Part shown: piece after piece, positions 26,106 to 35,888 of the stretch | Numbering within the stretch: position 1 is the stretch's first letter | How the letters are laid out: each line of letters opens with the position of its first letter | Origin: Spongiibacter nanhainus | Lineage (GTDB): Bacteria; Pseudomonadota; Gammaproteobacteria; Pseudomonadales; Spongiibacteraceae | Direction: 5' to 3' | Length of the DNA stretch: 64,000 nt | Assembly: GCF_016132545.1 (NCBI RefSeq) | Contig: NZ_CP066167.1 | Coordinates: forward strand, 3,284,001 to 3,348,000 | The notes under the pieces: model-generated | Told to the model about the DNA's origin: nothing | Database searches by the model: none | What the model saw: only the letters and a program-made list of their open reading frames with translations | Position numbers and translations under genes: made by a program

Positions 26106-27776
26106 TTACGGGTTCAGCGGAGCACTCAGGCCTACAGTCCAGCCACTCAGCCAGTTGTCACCGGCATTGGCGCCACCAACGTAGCTGGGAGCTTCAAAGT
26201 AAGAATCGACTGCAGACACATCGGTTAGATCAGTAGCTTGGTTGAATACTTCAACACCGCTACCGTCTGTGATGGTCGAGGCAGTCAGGTATCCACGTGA
26301 TCCGGGAACACCTGTAATCAGGCTTTGAGCAGGCAAATCAGCGCCAGTGATGATGACATTTTTGGCATTAGTGCTGCCATTTGCCAGCCATTCCGCCGTC
26401 TTAAAATCTTGGTCGTTAGCAGCATCAACACCTTCTTTTGTAGCTTCAGAACAAGCGATTACGTTGCTGCTGGCGATACTAGTGCCATCAATCGCTGCTG
26501 CAATTGTTTGCGGCCCTTCGGAATCATCCAGTTCAAGACACTCGTTACTTTCCATACCAGGGGCATTGGAAGTGATCACCGAGTTGTACATTTCAAAGAA
26601 TGCGCCCTCGCGAAACAAAGGACCTTCTGAAGAGCCTTTGGAAGAGGGGTTTTGACCGGCACCTTCGCTGACAAATGAAGTCACACAAGTCAGGTTAGAG
26701 ATGATCAATTTAGTGGTGGGAGTAATGCCATCGTCACGGTTACCACCAGTGTTATCACCTTCAATACAACGGTTGGCGCCAGAGGTGTGAACAACAACAG
26801 CGTATTGGATCTTGCCGTTGTAACCTTCTGAGTAGTCGATGGAGTCGTCACCGACGTTAACAGCGACGATGTGGTCCAGGTTAACTGCGCCACCAAACAT
26901 CTCGAAGCCATCATCTTGGGAGGTGTAAGTTTGAACGTGACTGATAGTGGTGCCGCTACCAACCCCATTCAAAGTCAGCGCGTTCAGCTCGTTACCGTCG
27001 ACTACTTCGAAGCCAGCGTGCTTGATAACGACATACTCAAGAACACCTGAGTTCTCCGCATCGTTGTTACCACCGTAAGTAGCCGGACGACCTTCTGCAG
27101 TTTGGTTACAGTTGTGAACGTTGTTGTTGGTAGGATCGAAATCGCTCACATTGCCAGAGCCAGAACCTGTGTTGGTACCGTCGTGACACTTGTTGGTACG
27201 GCCATTACCGTTGATCTGAATCCCGCCCCACAGGCCGCGATCGCTTTCAGTCGCAGAGCCATCGATATCTTCATCGGCGGTGAAAATGATAGGCGATCCC
27301 GCCGTGCCTTCAGCAAAAATTTGCGAGCCGCGAGCGATGCGCACATAGCCTTCGGCGCGGGTGAAAACCATGGTAGAACCCGCTGCGATGGTCACAGATG
27401 GGCCTTCACCTTCTTGAGGAATTGGTGTGCCTGCAGCAGCCTCTTGGGCATCAACGTCATCACCGATAAACAGGGAGTCGGCAAAGATGTGGTTGCCGGC
27501 AATCGCGCCAAAGGTGATGTCTGTCAGGATAGGATTGGTAGAGCTAACAAAGCTGGCGGGATAAAAGCAGTCAGAGCCTTGCGCTTCGCCCTGGAAAGTT
27601 TGACCGTTCTCTTCGTAACTAGCGCAGGAGTTGGTAGCGCCGCCACCGCTGTTGTTCTGGCTGTTATCGACGCTGTTGTCGATAGTAGTCGGCTTGAGGT
27701 TGATATCACCACCGCCACCGCAGCCCACCAAGGCCATAGCTGACGCGAGGGCAGTTAAAGCAAAAAGCTTTTTCAT
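26106..27776 (-). CDS. secreted beta-helix-type lipoprotein paired with the TonB receptor
   Basis: A 556-residue lipoprotein: KKLFALTALASAMALVGC (Cys about 18), then CGGGGDINLKP and an Asn/Gly-rich linker. The mature part is rich in Gly, Asn, Asp and Ser and shows the repeated strand-turn pattern of a right-handed beta-helix (TISHVQTYTSQDDGFEMFGG; LDHIVAVNVGDDSIDYSEG; IQYAVVVHTSGANRCIEGDN). Similar proteins occur beside TonB receptors in marine bacteria and in Bacteroidetes; function unknown, perhaps capture of a ligand at the outer membrane. The start at 27776 follows GGAGA at 9 bases; the frame extends 7 codons further without better support. A Pho-box-like array lies 67 bases upstream. Confidence 0.8.
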   Translation of the reverse strand: MKKLFALTALASAMALVGCGGGGDINLKPTTIDNSVDNSQNNSGGGATNSCASYEENGQTFQGEAQGSDCFYPASFVSSTNPILTDITFGAIAGNHIFADSLFIGDDVDAQEAAAGTPIPQEGEGPSVTIAAGSTMVFTRAEGYVRIARGSQIFAEGTAGSPIIFTADEDIDGSATESDRGLWGGIQINGNGRTNKCHDGTNTGSGSGNVSDFDPTNNNVHNCNQTAEGRPATYGGNNDAENSGVLEYVVIKHAGFEVVDGNELNALTLNGVGSGTTISHVQTYTSQDDGFEMFGGAVNLDHIVAVNVGDDSIDYSEGYNGKIQYAVVVHTSGANRCIEGDNTGGNRDDGITPTTKLIISNLTCVTSFVSEGAGQNPSSKGSSEGPLFREGAFFEMYNSVITSNAPGMESNECLELDDSEGPQTIAAAIDGTSIASSNVIACSEATKEGVDAANDQDFKTAEWLANGSTNAKNVIITGADLPAQSLITGVPGSRGYLTASTITDGSGVEVFNQATDLTDVSAVDSYFEAPSYVGGANAGDNWLSGWTVGLSAPLNP

Positions 27777-27830
27777 AAGACTTATCTCCGGAACCATTTG
27801 CGTGGGTTTCTAGGATTGGTTTCGGGACGT

Positions 27831-27886
27831 ATGCTAGGTTCAGGCGGTGACAGCTATGTGAATGTAATATTTCAGTTATGTGACAA
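27831..27886 (-). promoter_or_regulatory. Pho box array and -10 element (PhoB-type promoter)
   Basis: On the minus strand, bases 27886-27843 divide into four consecutive 11-base units. The first begins TTGTCAC and the fourth CTGTCAC, matching the PhoB half-site consensus CTGTCAT/C at 6 and 7 of 7 positions; the second and third match at 5 of 7 each. Six bases after the fourth unit comes TAGCAT (27836-27831), a fair -10 hexamer. Four 11-bp units and a 6-base gap to the -10 is the layout I remember for the E. coli pstS promoter. The start codon of the lipoprotein gene is 55 bases further on. Binding is inferred from sequence only. Confidence 0.7.
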
Positions 27887-28020
27887 AGGACGGCCCAATG
27901 CCGGCCAATAAATAGAGTACTTTTATTTGACGGGCGCAACACCGGTCTTTACGGCGCCTTGGCGGGATTTGCCCTACACAAGACCAATAGGGAGATGACG
28001 AATATTTGAAGGGAAATGCC

Positions 28021-28042
28021 GGAGTGTAAATATTTACACTCC
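28021..28042. promoter_or_regulatory. perfect 22-bp palindrome, possible operator
   Basis: GGAGTGTAAAT followed at once by its exact reverse complement, centred between bases 28031 and 28032. There is no loop and no T run, so it is not a terminator. The core TGTAAATATTTACA looks like a dimeric regulator site. It lies 82 bases after the purA stop codon and about 135 bases upstream of the Pho box array. No regulator gene adjoins it. Confidence 0.45.
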
Positions 28043-28124
28043 GTATGCTAGCGGCACGGCTTAATCGAAACGGTACCTAATGAGCGGAGGCTTTACTAGA
28101 AAGGAGCTCTACTGGAAAGAGCCC

Positions 28125-29438
<1,314 letters not shown>

Positions 29439-30611
29439 TTATTCACCCAGCGGTCGCACTGACCACTGTCCATCGTTTTCGACCAATTGCCGGTCGCAAT
29501 CTTCGCCCGGACGTTGCCCGGGCAATCCTGTAACCACTGTTTCACCGGATTGTCGCAGCGCTTGTACCGCCTGCCATTGTGCGGGCTCCTCACTGTAAGG
29601 AGCGAAAACACCAAGCGTTGATGCAGTATCAGGCAACAAGCCCAGCAAGGCCTTCAGGTCAATGCTGAAACCGGTAGCCGGGCGCGCCCTACCAAAAACT
29701 TCGCCAATATCGTCATAGCGACCGCCGGAAGCTAAGGCCTGGCCGTGCTCTTGTACCAGCGCCGAAAACACCAAGCCGGTATGGTAGTGATAACCGCGCA
29801 ATTCGGCCAGATCAAAATAGAAGGCCACATCGGGCATACGGGCTGTTAGCGCCGCAGCGAGTCCTTCAAGGCTGTCTATTGCCTCAAGCGCCGGCGGAAT
29901 ATCACTGAACAATGCCCTCCCCCGAGCCAAGACATCGCTGCCACCGTGCAGCATGGCCAGGCCACGCAGCTGCTCAGCCTGTTTGTCCGGCAGTGATAGT
30001 TGATCGACAAACACCGCCAACTCGGCAGCGGCTTTGCGCTGGAGGATATCGAAATAAACTTGCTCTTTCTCTCCGCTGAGGCCAGCGGCGGCCGTCACTG
30101 CCTGATAGATGCCCACATGCCCAACATCCAGGGTCAGGCCTTCTAGTCCGGCAGTGCGCAGGGTCTCCAGCATCAGGCATATGATTTCCAAATCGCTGGC
30201 CGAACTGTTGTCACCGTAGAGCTCTGCCCCAAGTTGAATGGGAGAGCGCGAGGCCAGCGGTTTTTTGGGTTTGGTGTGCAATACGCTACCGGCATAACAC
30301 AAACGCACCGGACCTTCGCGCTTCATACTGTGGGCGTCAATCCGGGCAGCTTGGGGAGTAATATCAGCCCGCAAACCCATCATTCGGCCAGTCAATTGGT
30401 CGGTCACCCTGAAGGTAAGTAGGTCAATATCGCCGCCAAGTCCAACCAACAGTGATTCGGTGTATTCCAGCAGGGGGGGGATGACCAACTCATAGCCCCA
30501 GCGTTGGAACAAATCCAGCAGGGAACGCCGCAAGCTCTCCACTTGCCTTGCTTCGGCAGGCAGGAGTTCTTCGACACCGTCGGGGAGTAACCAGCGATCT
30601 ACCAGGGTCAT
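29439..30611 (-). CDS. hisZ: ATP phosphoribosyltransferase regulatory subunit HisZ
   Basis: HisZ is a histidyl-tRNA synthetase paralogue without aminoacylation activity that forms the regulatory part of the short-form HisG enzyme, the first step of histidine synthesis. The 390 residues show the class II synthetase core (PDGVEELLPAEARQVESLRR; GYELVIPPLLEYTESLL; GLRADITPQAARIDA) and the later RGYHYHTGLVFSALV and ASGGRYDDIGEVFGR, but no C-terminal anticodon domain of the HisS type. hisG is not in the window, as is usual in Pseudomonas where hisZ sits beside purA. Confidence 0.95.
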   Translation of the reverse strand: MTLVDRWLLPDGVEELLPAEARQVESLRRSLLDLFQRWGYELVIPPLLEYTESLLVGLGGDIDLLTFRVTDQLTGRMMGLRADITPQAARIDAHSMKREGPVRLCYAGSVLHTKPKKPLASRSPIQLGAELYGDNSSASDLEIICLMLETLRTAGLEGLTLDVGHVGIYQAVTAAAGLSGEKEQVYFDILQRKAAAELAVFVDQLSLPDKQAEQLRGLAMLHGGSDVLARGRALFSDIPPALEAIDSLEGLAAALTARMPDVAFYFDLAELRGYHYHTGLVFSALVQEHGQALASGGRYDDIGEVFGRARPATGFSIDLKALLGLLPDTASTLGVFAPYSEEPAQWQAVQALRQSGETVVTGLPGQRPGEDCDRQLVENDGQWSVRPLGE

Positions 30612-30689
30612 TGTCTCTACGTGCTCTGTCTATCTTTATGGATCTGTGCTTTGTGGATCTGTGGGCTTATTGGCGGTGAGCCCTGGGGT

Positions 30690-30875
30690 TCAGCGAAAAA
30701 CACTCAACAGTATCAGGCCAGATACCATGCTTATCAGCCCAGCAATGCGCACCGAACGGCTGTCCATATCCGCCATCCGGTAGGCCAGCAAACGCCAGCG
30801 CTCGGGGCTCGCAAAGGGTAAAATGCCTTCAATGACCAGCACCAGGCTCAGCGCCACCGCCAGCTCTTGCCACAT
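30690..30875 (-). CDS. small membrane protein, DUF2065 family
   Basis: A 61-residue protein with two hydrophobic helices (LAVALSLVLVIEGILPFA and IAGLISMVSGLILLSVF) separated by PERWRLLAYRMADM, the DUF2065 pattern. The gene normally lies between hflC and hisZ/purA, exactly as here. Function is unknown; location suggests a link to the HflKC membrane complex. Confidence 0.88.
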   Translation of the reverse strand: MWQELAVALSLVLVIEGILPFASPERWRLLAYRMADMDSRSVRIAGLISMVSGLILLSVFR

Positions 30876-31055
30876 TTCTTCACCCCGTTAAAACAAAAAA
30901 ATCCGCGCTGCGCGCGAGACAGCGAGGTCCCGGCTCAGCCCGGATGCGCGCATCATAGCACAATGCGCGAGTCGGTGTTCAGTGCTGGAGAAGCGAGGTC
31001 GATGGACTGCCCGACCGTCGAACCGGTGCCCAGCACCGATTCGACCTGTGATCAG

Positions 31056-31928
31056 CTATTTACCGCCGCTTTGTTCGAGGTAGCGAAAGAACTCATCGTC
31101 GGTGTCGACAACCAGCAAATCCCCTTTGCTAGCAAAGGACTTGCGGTAGGCTTCCAAGCTGCGGACAAAGGCATAAAACTCGGGGTCAGCGCTGAAGGCT
31201 TCGGCGTAGATCGCAGAGGCCTCGGCATCGCCTTCACCACGAATGATCTCCGAATCCCGGTAAGCATTGGCGGCAATGATCGTGCGCTGGCGATCTGCGG
31301 TGGCGCGAATTTTCTCCGCCTGCTCTTTACCGGTCGAGCGGTGCTCACGAGCCTCCCGCTCCCGCTCGGACTTCATCCGGTCAAACACCGATTGGCTGAC
31401 CTGAGTGGGCAGATCGATACGTTTGACCCGGACGTCTACCAGCTCGATACCGAATTCCCGAACGGTGATCTTGTTGAGATCCCGAGTGAGCTCGGTCATC
31501 AGCAAGTCCCGCTCACCGGACACCACTTCGTGGAAGGTCCGCTCACCAAATTTGTCCCGCAAACCGGTGTTGATGCGCTGGGCCAGCAACCCTTCGGCGC
31601 GAATCTCTTCACCGTTGGTGGCGGTGTAGAATTTCTCGGTTTCGCTGACCCTCCACTTGGCGTAGTAGTCCACGTCCAGCGGTTTTTTCTCGATAGTGAG
31701 ATAGCGCTGAGTAGGCGCGTCCAAGGTCAGAATGCGGCGCTCGAACTTGCGTATGGTATGCACAAAGGGCGTTTTGATGTGCAGGCCAGTCTCGACGTTG
31801 GGGTTGACTACCTCACCAAACTTGAGCTGCACCGCGCGCTGGGTCTCACTTACGATAAAAAGGGAATTGTAGGCCAGAACGATCAGCCCCAGCACCACTA
31901 AAAGTACGGTAAATTGACGGCTAGCCAT
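31056..31928 (-). CDS. hflC: HflC, SPFH-domain membrane protease modulator
   Basis: HflC forms with HflK a large cage in the inner membrane around FtsH. The 290 residues have one N-terminal membrane segment (FTVLLVVLGLIVLAYNSLFIV), the SPFH/band 7 domain (KFGEVVNPNVETGLHIKTPF; LTLDAPTQRYLTIEKK; VKRIDLPTQVSQSVFDRM) and a long Glu/Arg/Ala-rich coiled coil (ERAREHRS-type, about 190-250), followed by a C-terminal SADPEFYAFVRSLEAY. The ATG at 31928 is 2 bases after the hflK stop codon, so the subunits are translated together. Confidence 0.96.
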   Translation of the reverse strand: MASRQFTVLLVVLGLIVLAYNSLFIVSETQRAVQLKFGEVVNPNVETGLHIKTPFVHTIRKFERRILTLDAPTQRYLTIEKKPLDVDYYAKWRVSETEKFYTATNGEEIRAEGLLAQRINTGLRDKFGERTFHEVVSGERDLLMTELTRDLNKITVREFGIELVDVRVKRIDLPTQVSQSVFDRMKSEREREAREHRSTGKEQAEKIRATADRQRTIIAANAYRDSEIIRGEGDAEASAIYAEAFSADPEFYAFVRSLEAYRKSFASKGDLLVVDTDDEFFRYLEQSGGK

Positions 31929-31930
31929 GA

Positions 31931-33079
31931 TTAACGACCCTCCCGGCGCGTGCTTTGGCTGTCGCGGCGCAACTGCTCAATGACTTTATCGGTAAGCTCG
32001 CGGATATCCACTTCCTGATTCCGAGGTTGCCGCGCGCTGGCGCTGGAGTCCATCAGCTTGTCCAGGGGCAGGTACATCATGTTATTGCCACCCTCAACAT
32101 CCACCATCACCTTGGTGGACTCCGAATAGACCTCTTGGATCGCATCGATGTATAGACGCTCCCGCGTTACCTTAGGGGCTTTCTTGTACTCAGCCAGCAG
32201 CTGCGAAAAACGCTGCGCCTGACCCTGGGCATTGGCAATCACTTGCTCTTTGTAACCCTGAGCTTCTTCGAGCTGCCGCTGGGCCTTACCTCTGGCCTCA
32301 GGGATGATGCCGTTGGCATAGGCTTCCGCCTCATTCTTGAGACGCTCGCGATCCTCTTTGGCCCGGGTCACATCGTCAAAGGCGTCCTGCACCTGGGAAG
32401 GTGGTTGGGCGTCGTCGATGTTGACCTTGGCCACCTGGATACCGCTCTGATAGGTATTCAGGTAAGCCTGAAGCCGCTCCTGGGTATCCCGAGCCACCTC
32501 TTCCCGGCCCTCGGTGATGACTTGATCCATCCGCGAGCTACCCACCACATGGCGAAGGGCACTCTCCAGCGCATGCTCCAGGCTGAGCTCGGGGCTCTTG
32601 ACCTTCAACAGGAAGTCAGAGGGGTTGGCGACGGTGTACTGCACCGATACCGCAATATCGACGATATTCTCGTCCTCGGTCAGCATTTGCCCCCGGCTAG
32701 ATGCAGCCCGCACCTTGGTGACGTTGATCACATTGACCTCGTCCACCAGCGGAGGATTCCAACGCAGACCCGGCATAACGGTTTGATAGTACTGGCCCAA
32801 GCGCAATACGACGGCACGCTCTTGCTGGTCAACCTGATAGAAACCAAACAGCCCCCATACCGAAACAGCCAACACCGCCAATACCACCAGCGCACTGGGG
32901 CTAAGCTGAAACCCGCCGCCACCGCTGTTGCCGCGATTGCCGTTACCACCACCAAATATCTTGTTTAGACGCTCCTGAAGCTTCTTTAGCGCCTCATCCA
33001 GATCTGGCGGCCCCTGGTTCTTTCCACCACCACCCCAGGGGTCGTTGTCGCGTCCGCCACCCGGTTCATTCCAGGCCAT
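31931..33079 (-). CDS. hflK: HflK, SPFH-domain membrane protease modulator
   Basis: Partner of HflC in the FtsH-associated complex. The 382 residues begin with the typical Gly/Asn/Pro-rich cytoplasmic start (MAWNEPGGGRDNDPWGGG), then a membrane segment (SALVVLAVLAVSVWGLFGFY, about 62-82), the SPFH domain with RLGQYYQTVMPGLRWNPPLV, and the conserved ARGKAQRQLEEAQGYKEQVI coiled-coil region. The C-terminus is Arg/Gln-rich. It heads the hflK-hflC-DUF2065 group and follows hflX after 140 bases. Confidence 0.96.
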   Translation of the reverse strand: MAWNEPGGGRDNDPWGGGGKNQGPPDLDEALKKLQERLNKIFGGGNGNRGNSGGGGFQLSPSALVVLAVLAVSVWGLFGFYQVDQQERAVVLRLGQYYQTVMPGLRWNPPLVDEVNVINVTKVRAASSRGQMLTEDENIVDIAVSVQYTVANPSDFLLKVKSPELSLEHALESALRHVVGSSRMDQVITEGREEVARDTQERLQAYLNTYQSGIQVAKVNIDDAQPPSQVQDAFDDVTRAKEDRERLKNEAEAYANGIIPEARGKAQRQLEEAQGYKEQVIANAQGQAQRFSQLLAEYKKAPKVTRERLYIDAIQEVYSESTKVMVDVEGGNNMMYLPLDKLMDSSASARQPRNQEVDIRELTDKVIEQLRRDSQSTRREGR

Positions 33080-33219
33080 ACCTGTCTCCTGTGTTATATC
33101 GGGACTGTATCGATATATTGTTTGTGGAACTCGCTTTTGCTAAGTCCCTGATTTACGGCGGGCAGTCTAGCAGATTTACCCACAGCTGCTAACTGGAACC
33201 GGCGCCCGCGCCCTCACTA

Positions 33220-34506
33220 CTATCTGGCGTGCAGGGACGCCTCACTCACCGCTTCTGCAGCCAGAAAGCGCTGCCAATCGACTGCCGGCAAACGTAGGTG
33301 TAGTTGAACAGAGCCGTCGTCGTTATGGGTTTCAGACTGCACGGCGCTGAGGCTGTACAGGCGCGCCCTGAGTCGGCCCTGCTCGGCACCGAGGGTCACT
33401 TCGGTCTCTACCACATCTTCACACAGTAGTTCGCTCAGGGCCTGGGTAAATAAATCGAGACCTTCTCTTCGCCGCGCCGACAGCCAAACCCGACGAGGTT
33501 TGCCCTCTTCCCATCGATCAATACGGCATTCGCCGCCCAGCAGATCGGTTTTGTTATAGACCTCAAGCACTGGCAGTTCGTCGGCGCCGATCTCTTTCAG
33601 CACAGTATTAACCTGGAGGATATTGTCGTCCCGCTCGGGATCGGCAGAATCGATCACGTGAACCAGTAAATCCGCCATCGCCGCTTCTTCCAGCGTCGCC
33701 CGAAACGCCTCTACCAATTTGTGAGGCAAGTGGCGGATAAAGCCCACCGTATCGGTCAGCACCACTGGCCCGACGTCGTCGATGGGAATGCGGCGCACAG
33801 TTGGGTCAAGGGTGGCAAATAGCTGATCGGCGGCGTAAACCTCCGATGTGGTCAGGGCGTTGAACAGGGTAGATTTGCCGGCGTTGGTATAGCCGACAAT
33901 TGACACCGCGGGGATATCGGCGCGCTGACGAGCGCGACGGGCCTGCTGGCGCTGGCGACGCACCTTACCGAGCCGCGACTGGATACTTTTGATCCGCGCC
34001 CGCAATAGTCGGCGGTCAGTTTCCAGCTGGGTTTCACCCGGGCCGCGCAGGCCGATGCCGCCCTTCTGCCTCTCCAGGTGAGTCCAGCCGCGGATCAGCC
34101 GCGTCGACATATGTTCAAGCTGTGCCAGCTCGACCTGGAGTTTACCTTCGTGGGTGCGTGCCCGCTGGGCAAAGATATCGAGAATCAAGCCAGTGCGGTC
34201 TAACACCCTGCACTTTAGCTCGCGCTCGATATTGCGTTCCTGACTGGGGGAGAGCGCGTGATTAAACAACACCAGTTCGCCCTGGTGTTGTGCCAGCGCG
34301 GCGCGGATTTCCTCCAGCTTGCCAGAACCGACAAACAAACGGGGATCAGGGTGTTGACGTTGACCACCGATGAACGCCACCGGATCACCCCCAGCGGAGG
34401 TGACCAGTTGGATAAACTCATCGGGATCTTCGCGCTCGTCTTCACTGCGTAAATCCAGGTGAACCAATATTGCCCGTTCACCGGAATCGGGTCGTTCAAA
34501 TAGCAA
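33220..34506 (-). CDS. hflX: ribosome-associated GTPase HflX
   Basis: HflX binds the 50S subunit and splits or rescues stalled ribosomes. The 428 residues comprise the N-terminal HflX domain (LVTSAGGDPVAFIGGQRQHPDP, then ELKCRVLDRTGLILDIFAQRA), a basic helical linker, and the GTPase domain with G1 GYTNAGKSTLFNAL (about 205), G3 DTVGFIRHLP and G4 NKTDL. It follows hfq by 23 bases in the miaA-hfq-hflX arrangement conserved in gammaproteobacteria. Confidence 0.97.
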   Translation of the reverse strand: MLFERPDSGERAILVHLDLRSEDEREDPDEFIQLVTSAGGDPVAFIGGQRQHPDPRLFVGSGKLEEIRAALAQHQGELVLFNHALSPSQERNIERELKCRVLDRTGLILDIFAQRARTHEGKLQVELAQLEHMSTRLIRGWTHLERQKGGIGLRGPGETQLETDRRLLRARIKSIQSRLGKVRRQRQQARRARQRADIPAVSIVGYTNAGKSTLFNALTTSEVYAADQLFATLDPTVRRIPIDDVGPVVLTDTVGFIRHLPHKLVEAFRATLEEAAMADLLVHVIDSADPERDDNILQVNTVLKEIGADELPVLEVYNKTDLLGGECRIDRWEEGKPRRVWLSARRREGLDLFTQALSELLCEDVVETEVTLGAEQGRLRARLYSLSAVQSETHNDDGSVQLHLRLPAVDWQRFLAAEAVSEASLHAR

Positions 34507-34529
34507 GGACGAACCTCAAGAAATGAGTG

Positions 34530-34784
34530 CTACTCGTCGTTTTGCTCGTCATCTTCCGGCGGATGAGCCATAGGCAGGCGCACCACACGGGACGGCACAA
34601 CGGTAGAGATCGCATGTTTGTACACCATCTGGCTGACCGTATTCTTCAGTAACACCACAAACTGATCGAAAGATTCGATCTGTCCCTGGAGCTTGATACC
34701 GTTAACCAGATAAATTGATACCGGAATACGCTCCTTGCGAAGAATATTCAGATAAGGGTCTTGTAAGCTATGCCCTTTTGACAT
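34530..34784 (-). CDS. hfq: RNA chaperone Hfq
   Basis: Hfq is a hexameric Sm-like protein that pairs small RNAs with mRNAs. The 84 residues start [20 protein letters not shown], with the Sm1 motif ([20 protein letters not shown]) and Sm2 [12 protein letters not shown]. The acidic C-terminal tail (PEDDEQNDE) is short, as in Pseudomonas. The open frame goes 13 codons further upstream, but AGGAGG stands 7 bases before the ATG at 34784 and fixes the start. Confidence 0.98.
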   Translation of the reverse strand: MSKGHSLQDPYLNILRKERIPVSIYLVNGIKLQGQIESFDQFVVLLKNTVSQMVYKHAISTVVPSRVVRLPMAHPPEDDEQNDE

Positions 34785-34907
34785 GGTGTAGCCTCCTGTT
34801 TGCCCAAAACGGGCATTAATCAAAGCGCAATCGCACTGTCCAGCTGATAGACCAACAACGGGACGGTGAGTTCGCTAAAGCCTGGGTAAAGTCAAGTATA
34901 GCGCAAG

Positions 34908-35888
34908 TCATCCCTGGAGCGCATGGTTTATCAGTTGTAAAGCCTGATTTAGCGCCGCCGACCCGGTTTTTGGGCTTGATTCACCCCTTGGGTCGCGGCT
35001 GTCCAGCCAATGTAGGTTATCCCATCCCCGCAGCCATGTCATTTGTCGCTTGGCCAGTTGCCGACTGGCGATCAAGGCTCTGTCAAAGGCTTCGTCCAGG
35101 TCCCACTGCCCTTCCAAGTACTGCCATACTTGGCGATAGCCCACCGCGCGCACCGCCGGGAGCTCGTCGTTGAGGTCGCCCCGAGCGTACAGCCCCCGCA
35201 CCTCGTCGACAAATCCATTGGCAAACATCTGCTTCAGGCGAATCTCAATGCGCTGATGCAGCACTTTGCGGTCATCGGGGGCGATAGCCAACTGCAAAAA
35301 CCGGTAGGGCGGGCGCTGCGCCGCCTGACGGGCTTGCCACTCGCTAATCGGCACTCCGCTGACTCGGTACACTTCAAGCGCCCGAGACAAACGCTGGGAA
35401 TGATTGGGGTGAATGCGGGAGGCTGCCACCGGATCGACTTTCTCCAGTTCGGCATGCACCGCTGGCCACCCCCGCTGGGCGGCAAGGGCTTCGATATCGG
35501 CGCGCACCTGCGGTTCGGCCGCGGGCATCTCTGCCAAGCCCTCCAACAGTGCCTTGAAGTACAGCATGGTGCCACCCACCAGCAGTGGGATACGCCCTCT
35601 TGCCTCCGACTCTGCCATGGCAGCCAGGGCATCCCGGCGAAAATCCGCTGCAGAGTAGGGCTGAGACGGATCGCAGATATCCACCAGGGCATGGGGGTAA
35701 CGGCGCAGGGTGTCGGCGTCGGGCTTGGCACTGCCAATATCCAGCCCCCGATATACCAGCGCCGAGTCCACACTGATCAGATCGCAAGGCAGCGCATCGC
35801 TGATCGCCATAGCCAGGTCGGTTTTACCGGAGGCGGTGGGCCCCATCAGACAAATCGCCAGCGGCTGTTGCGAAGGGTTAGCGGCCAC
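34908..35888 (-). CDS. miaA: tRNA dimethylallyltransferase MiaA
   Basis: MiaA adds a dimethylallyl group to A37 of tRNAs that read UNN codons. The catalytic features are the P-loop [14 protein letters not shown], the [18 protein letters not shown] segment, [16 protein letters not shown], and the tRNA-binding [14 protein letters not shown]. Start: the open frame reaches far back into mutL; the GTG at 35888 gives [18 protein letters not shown], a normal N-terminus of about 326 residues, and overlaps the mutL stop codon by 11 bases, implying translational coupling. Confidence 0.95.
   Translation of the reverse strand: MAANPSQQPLAICLMGPTASGKTDLAMAISDALPCDLISVDSALVYRGLDIGSAKPDADTLRRYPHALVDICDPSQPYSAADFRRDALAAMAESEARGRIPLLVGGTMLYFKALLEGLAEMPAAEPQVRADIEALAAQRGWPAVHAELEKVDPVAASRIHPNHSQRLSRALEVYRVSGVPISEWQARQAAQRPPYRFLQLAIAPDDRKVLHQRIEIRLKQMFANGFVDEVRGLYARGDLNDELPAVRAVGYRQVWQYLEGQWDLDEAFDRALIASRQLAKRQMTWLRGWDNLHWLDSRDPRGESSPKTGSAALNQALQLINHALQG

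Larger units (their letters stand above)
27777..28124. other. 348-base intergenic region upstream of the lipoprotein/receptor genes
   Basis: It contains the Pho-box array with its -10 box (27831-27886), a perfect 22-bp palindrome (28021-28042), and AT-rich DNA between them. Just after the purA stop codon (28080-28124) a weak stem of GGGCTCT with AGAGCTC is possible but lacks a good T run. No open frame of note. Confidence 0.5.

Noticed and set aside
23356-28124. Siderophore or Fur-regulated iron uptake locus
   Set aside because: No Fur-box-like 19-bp palindrome was seen before either gene and no siderophore genes lie near; the Pho-type array fits better.
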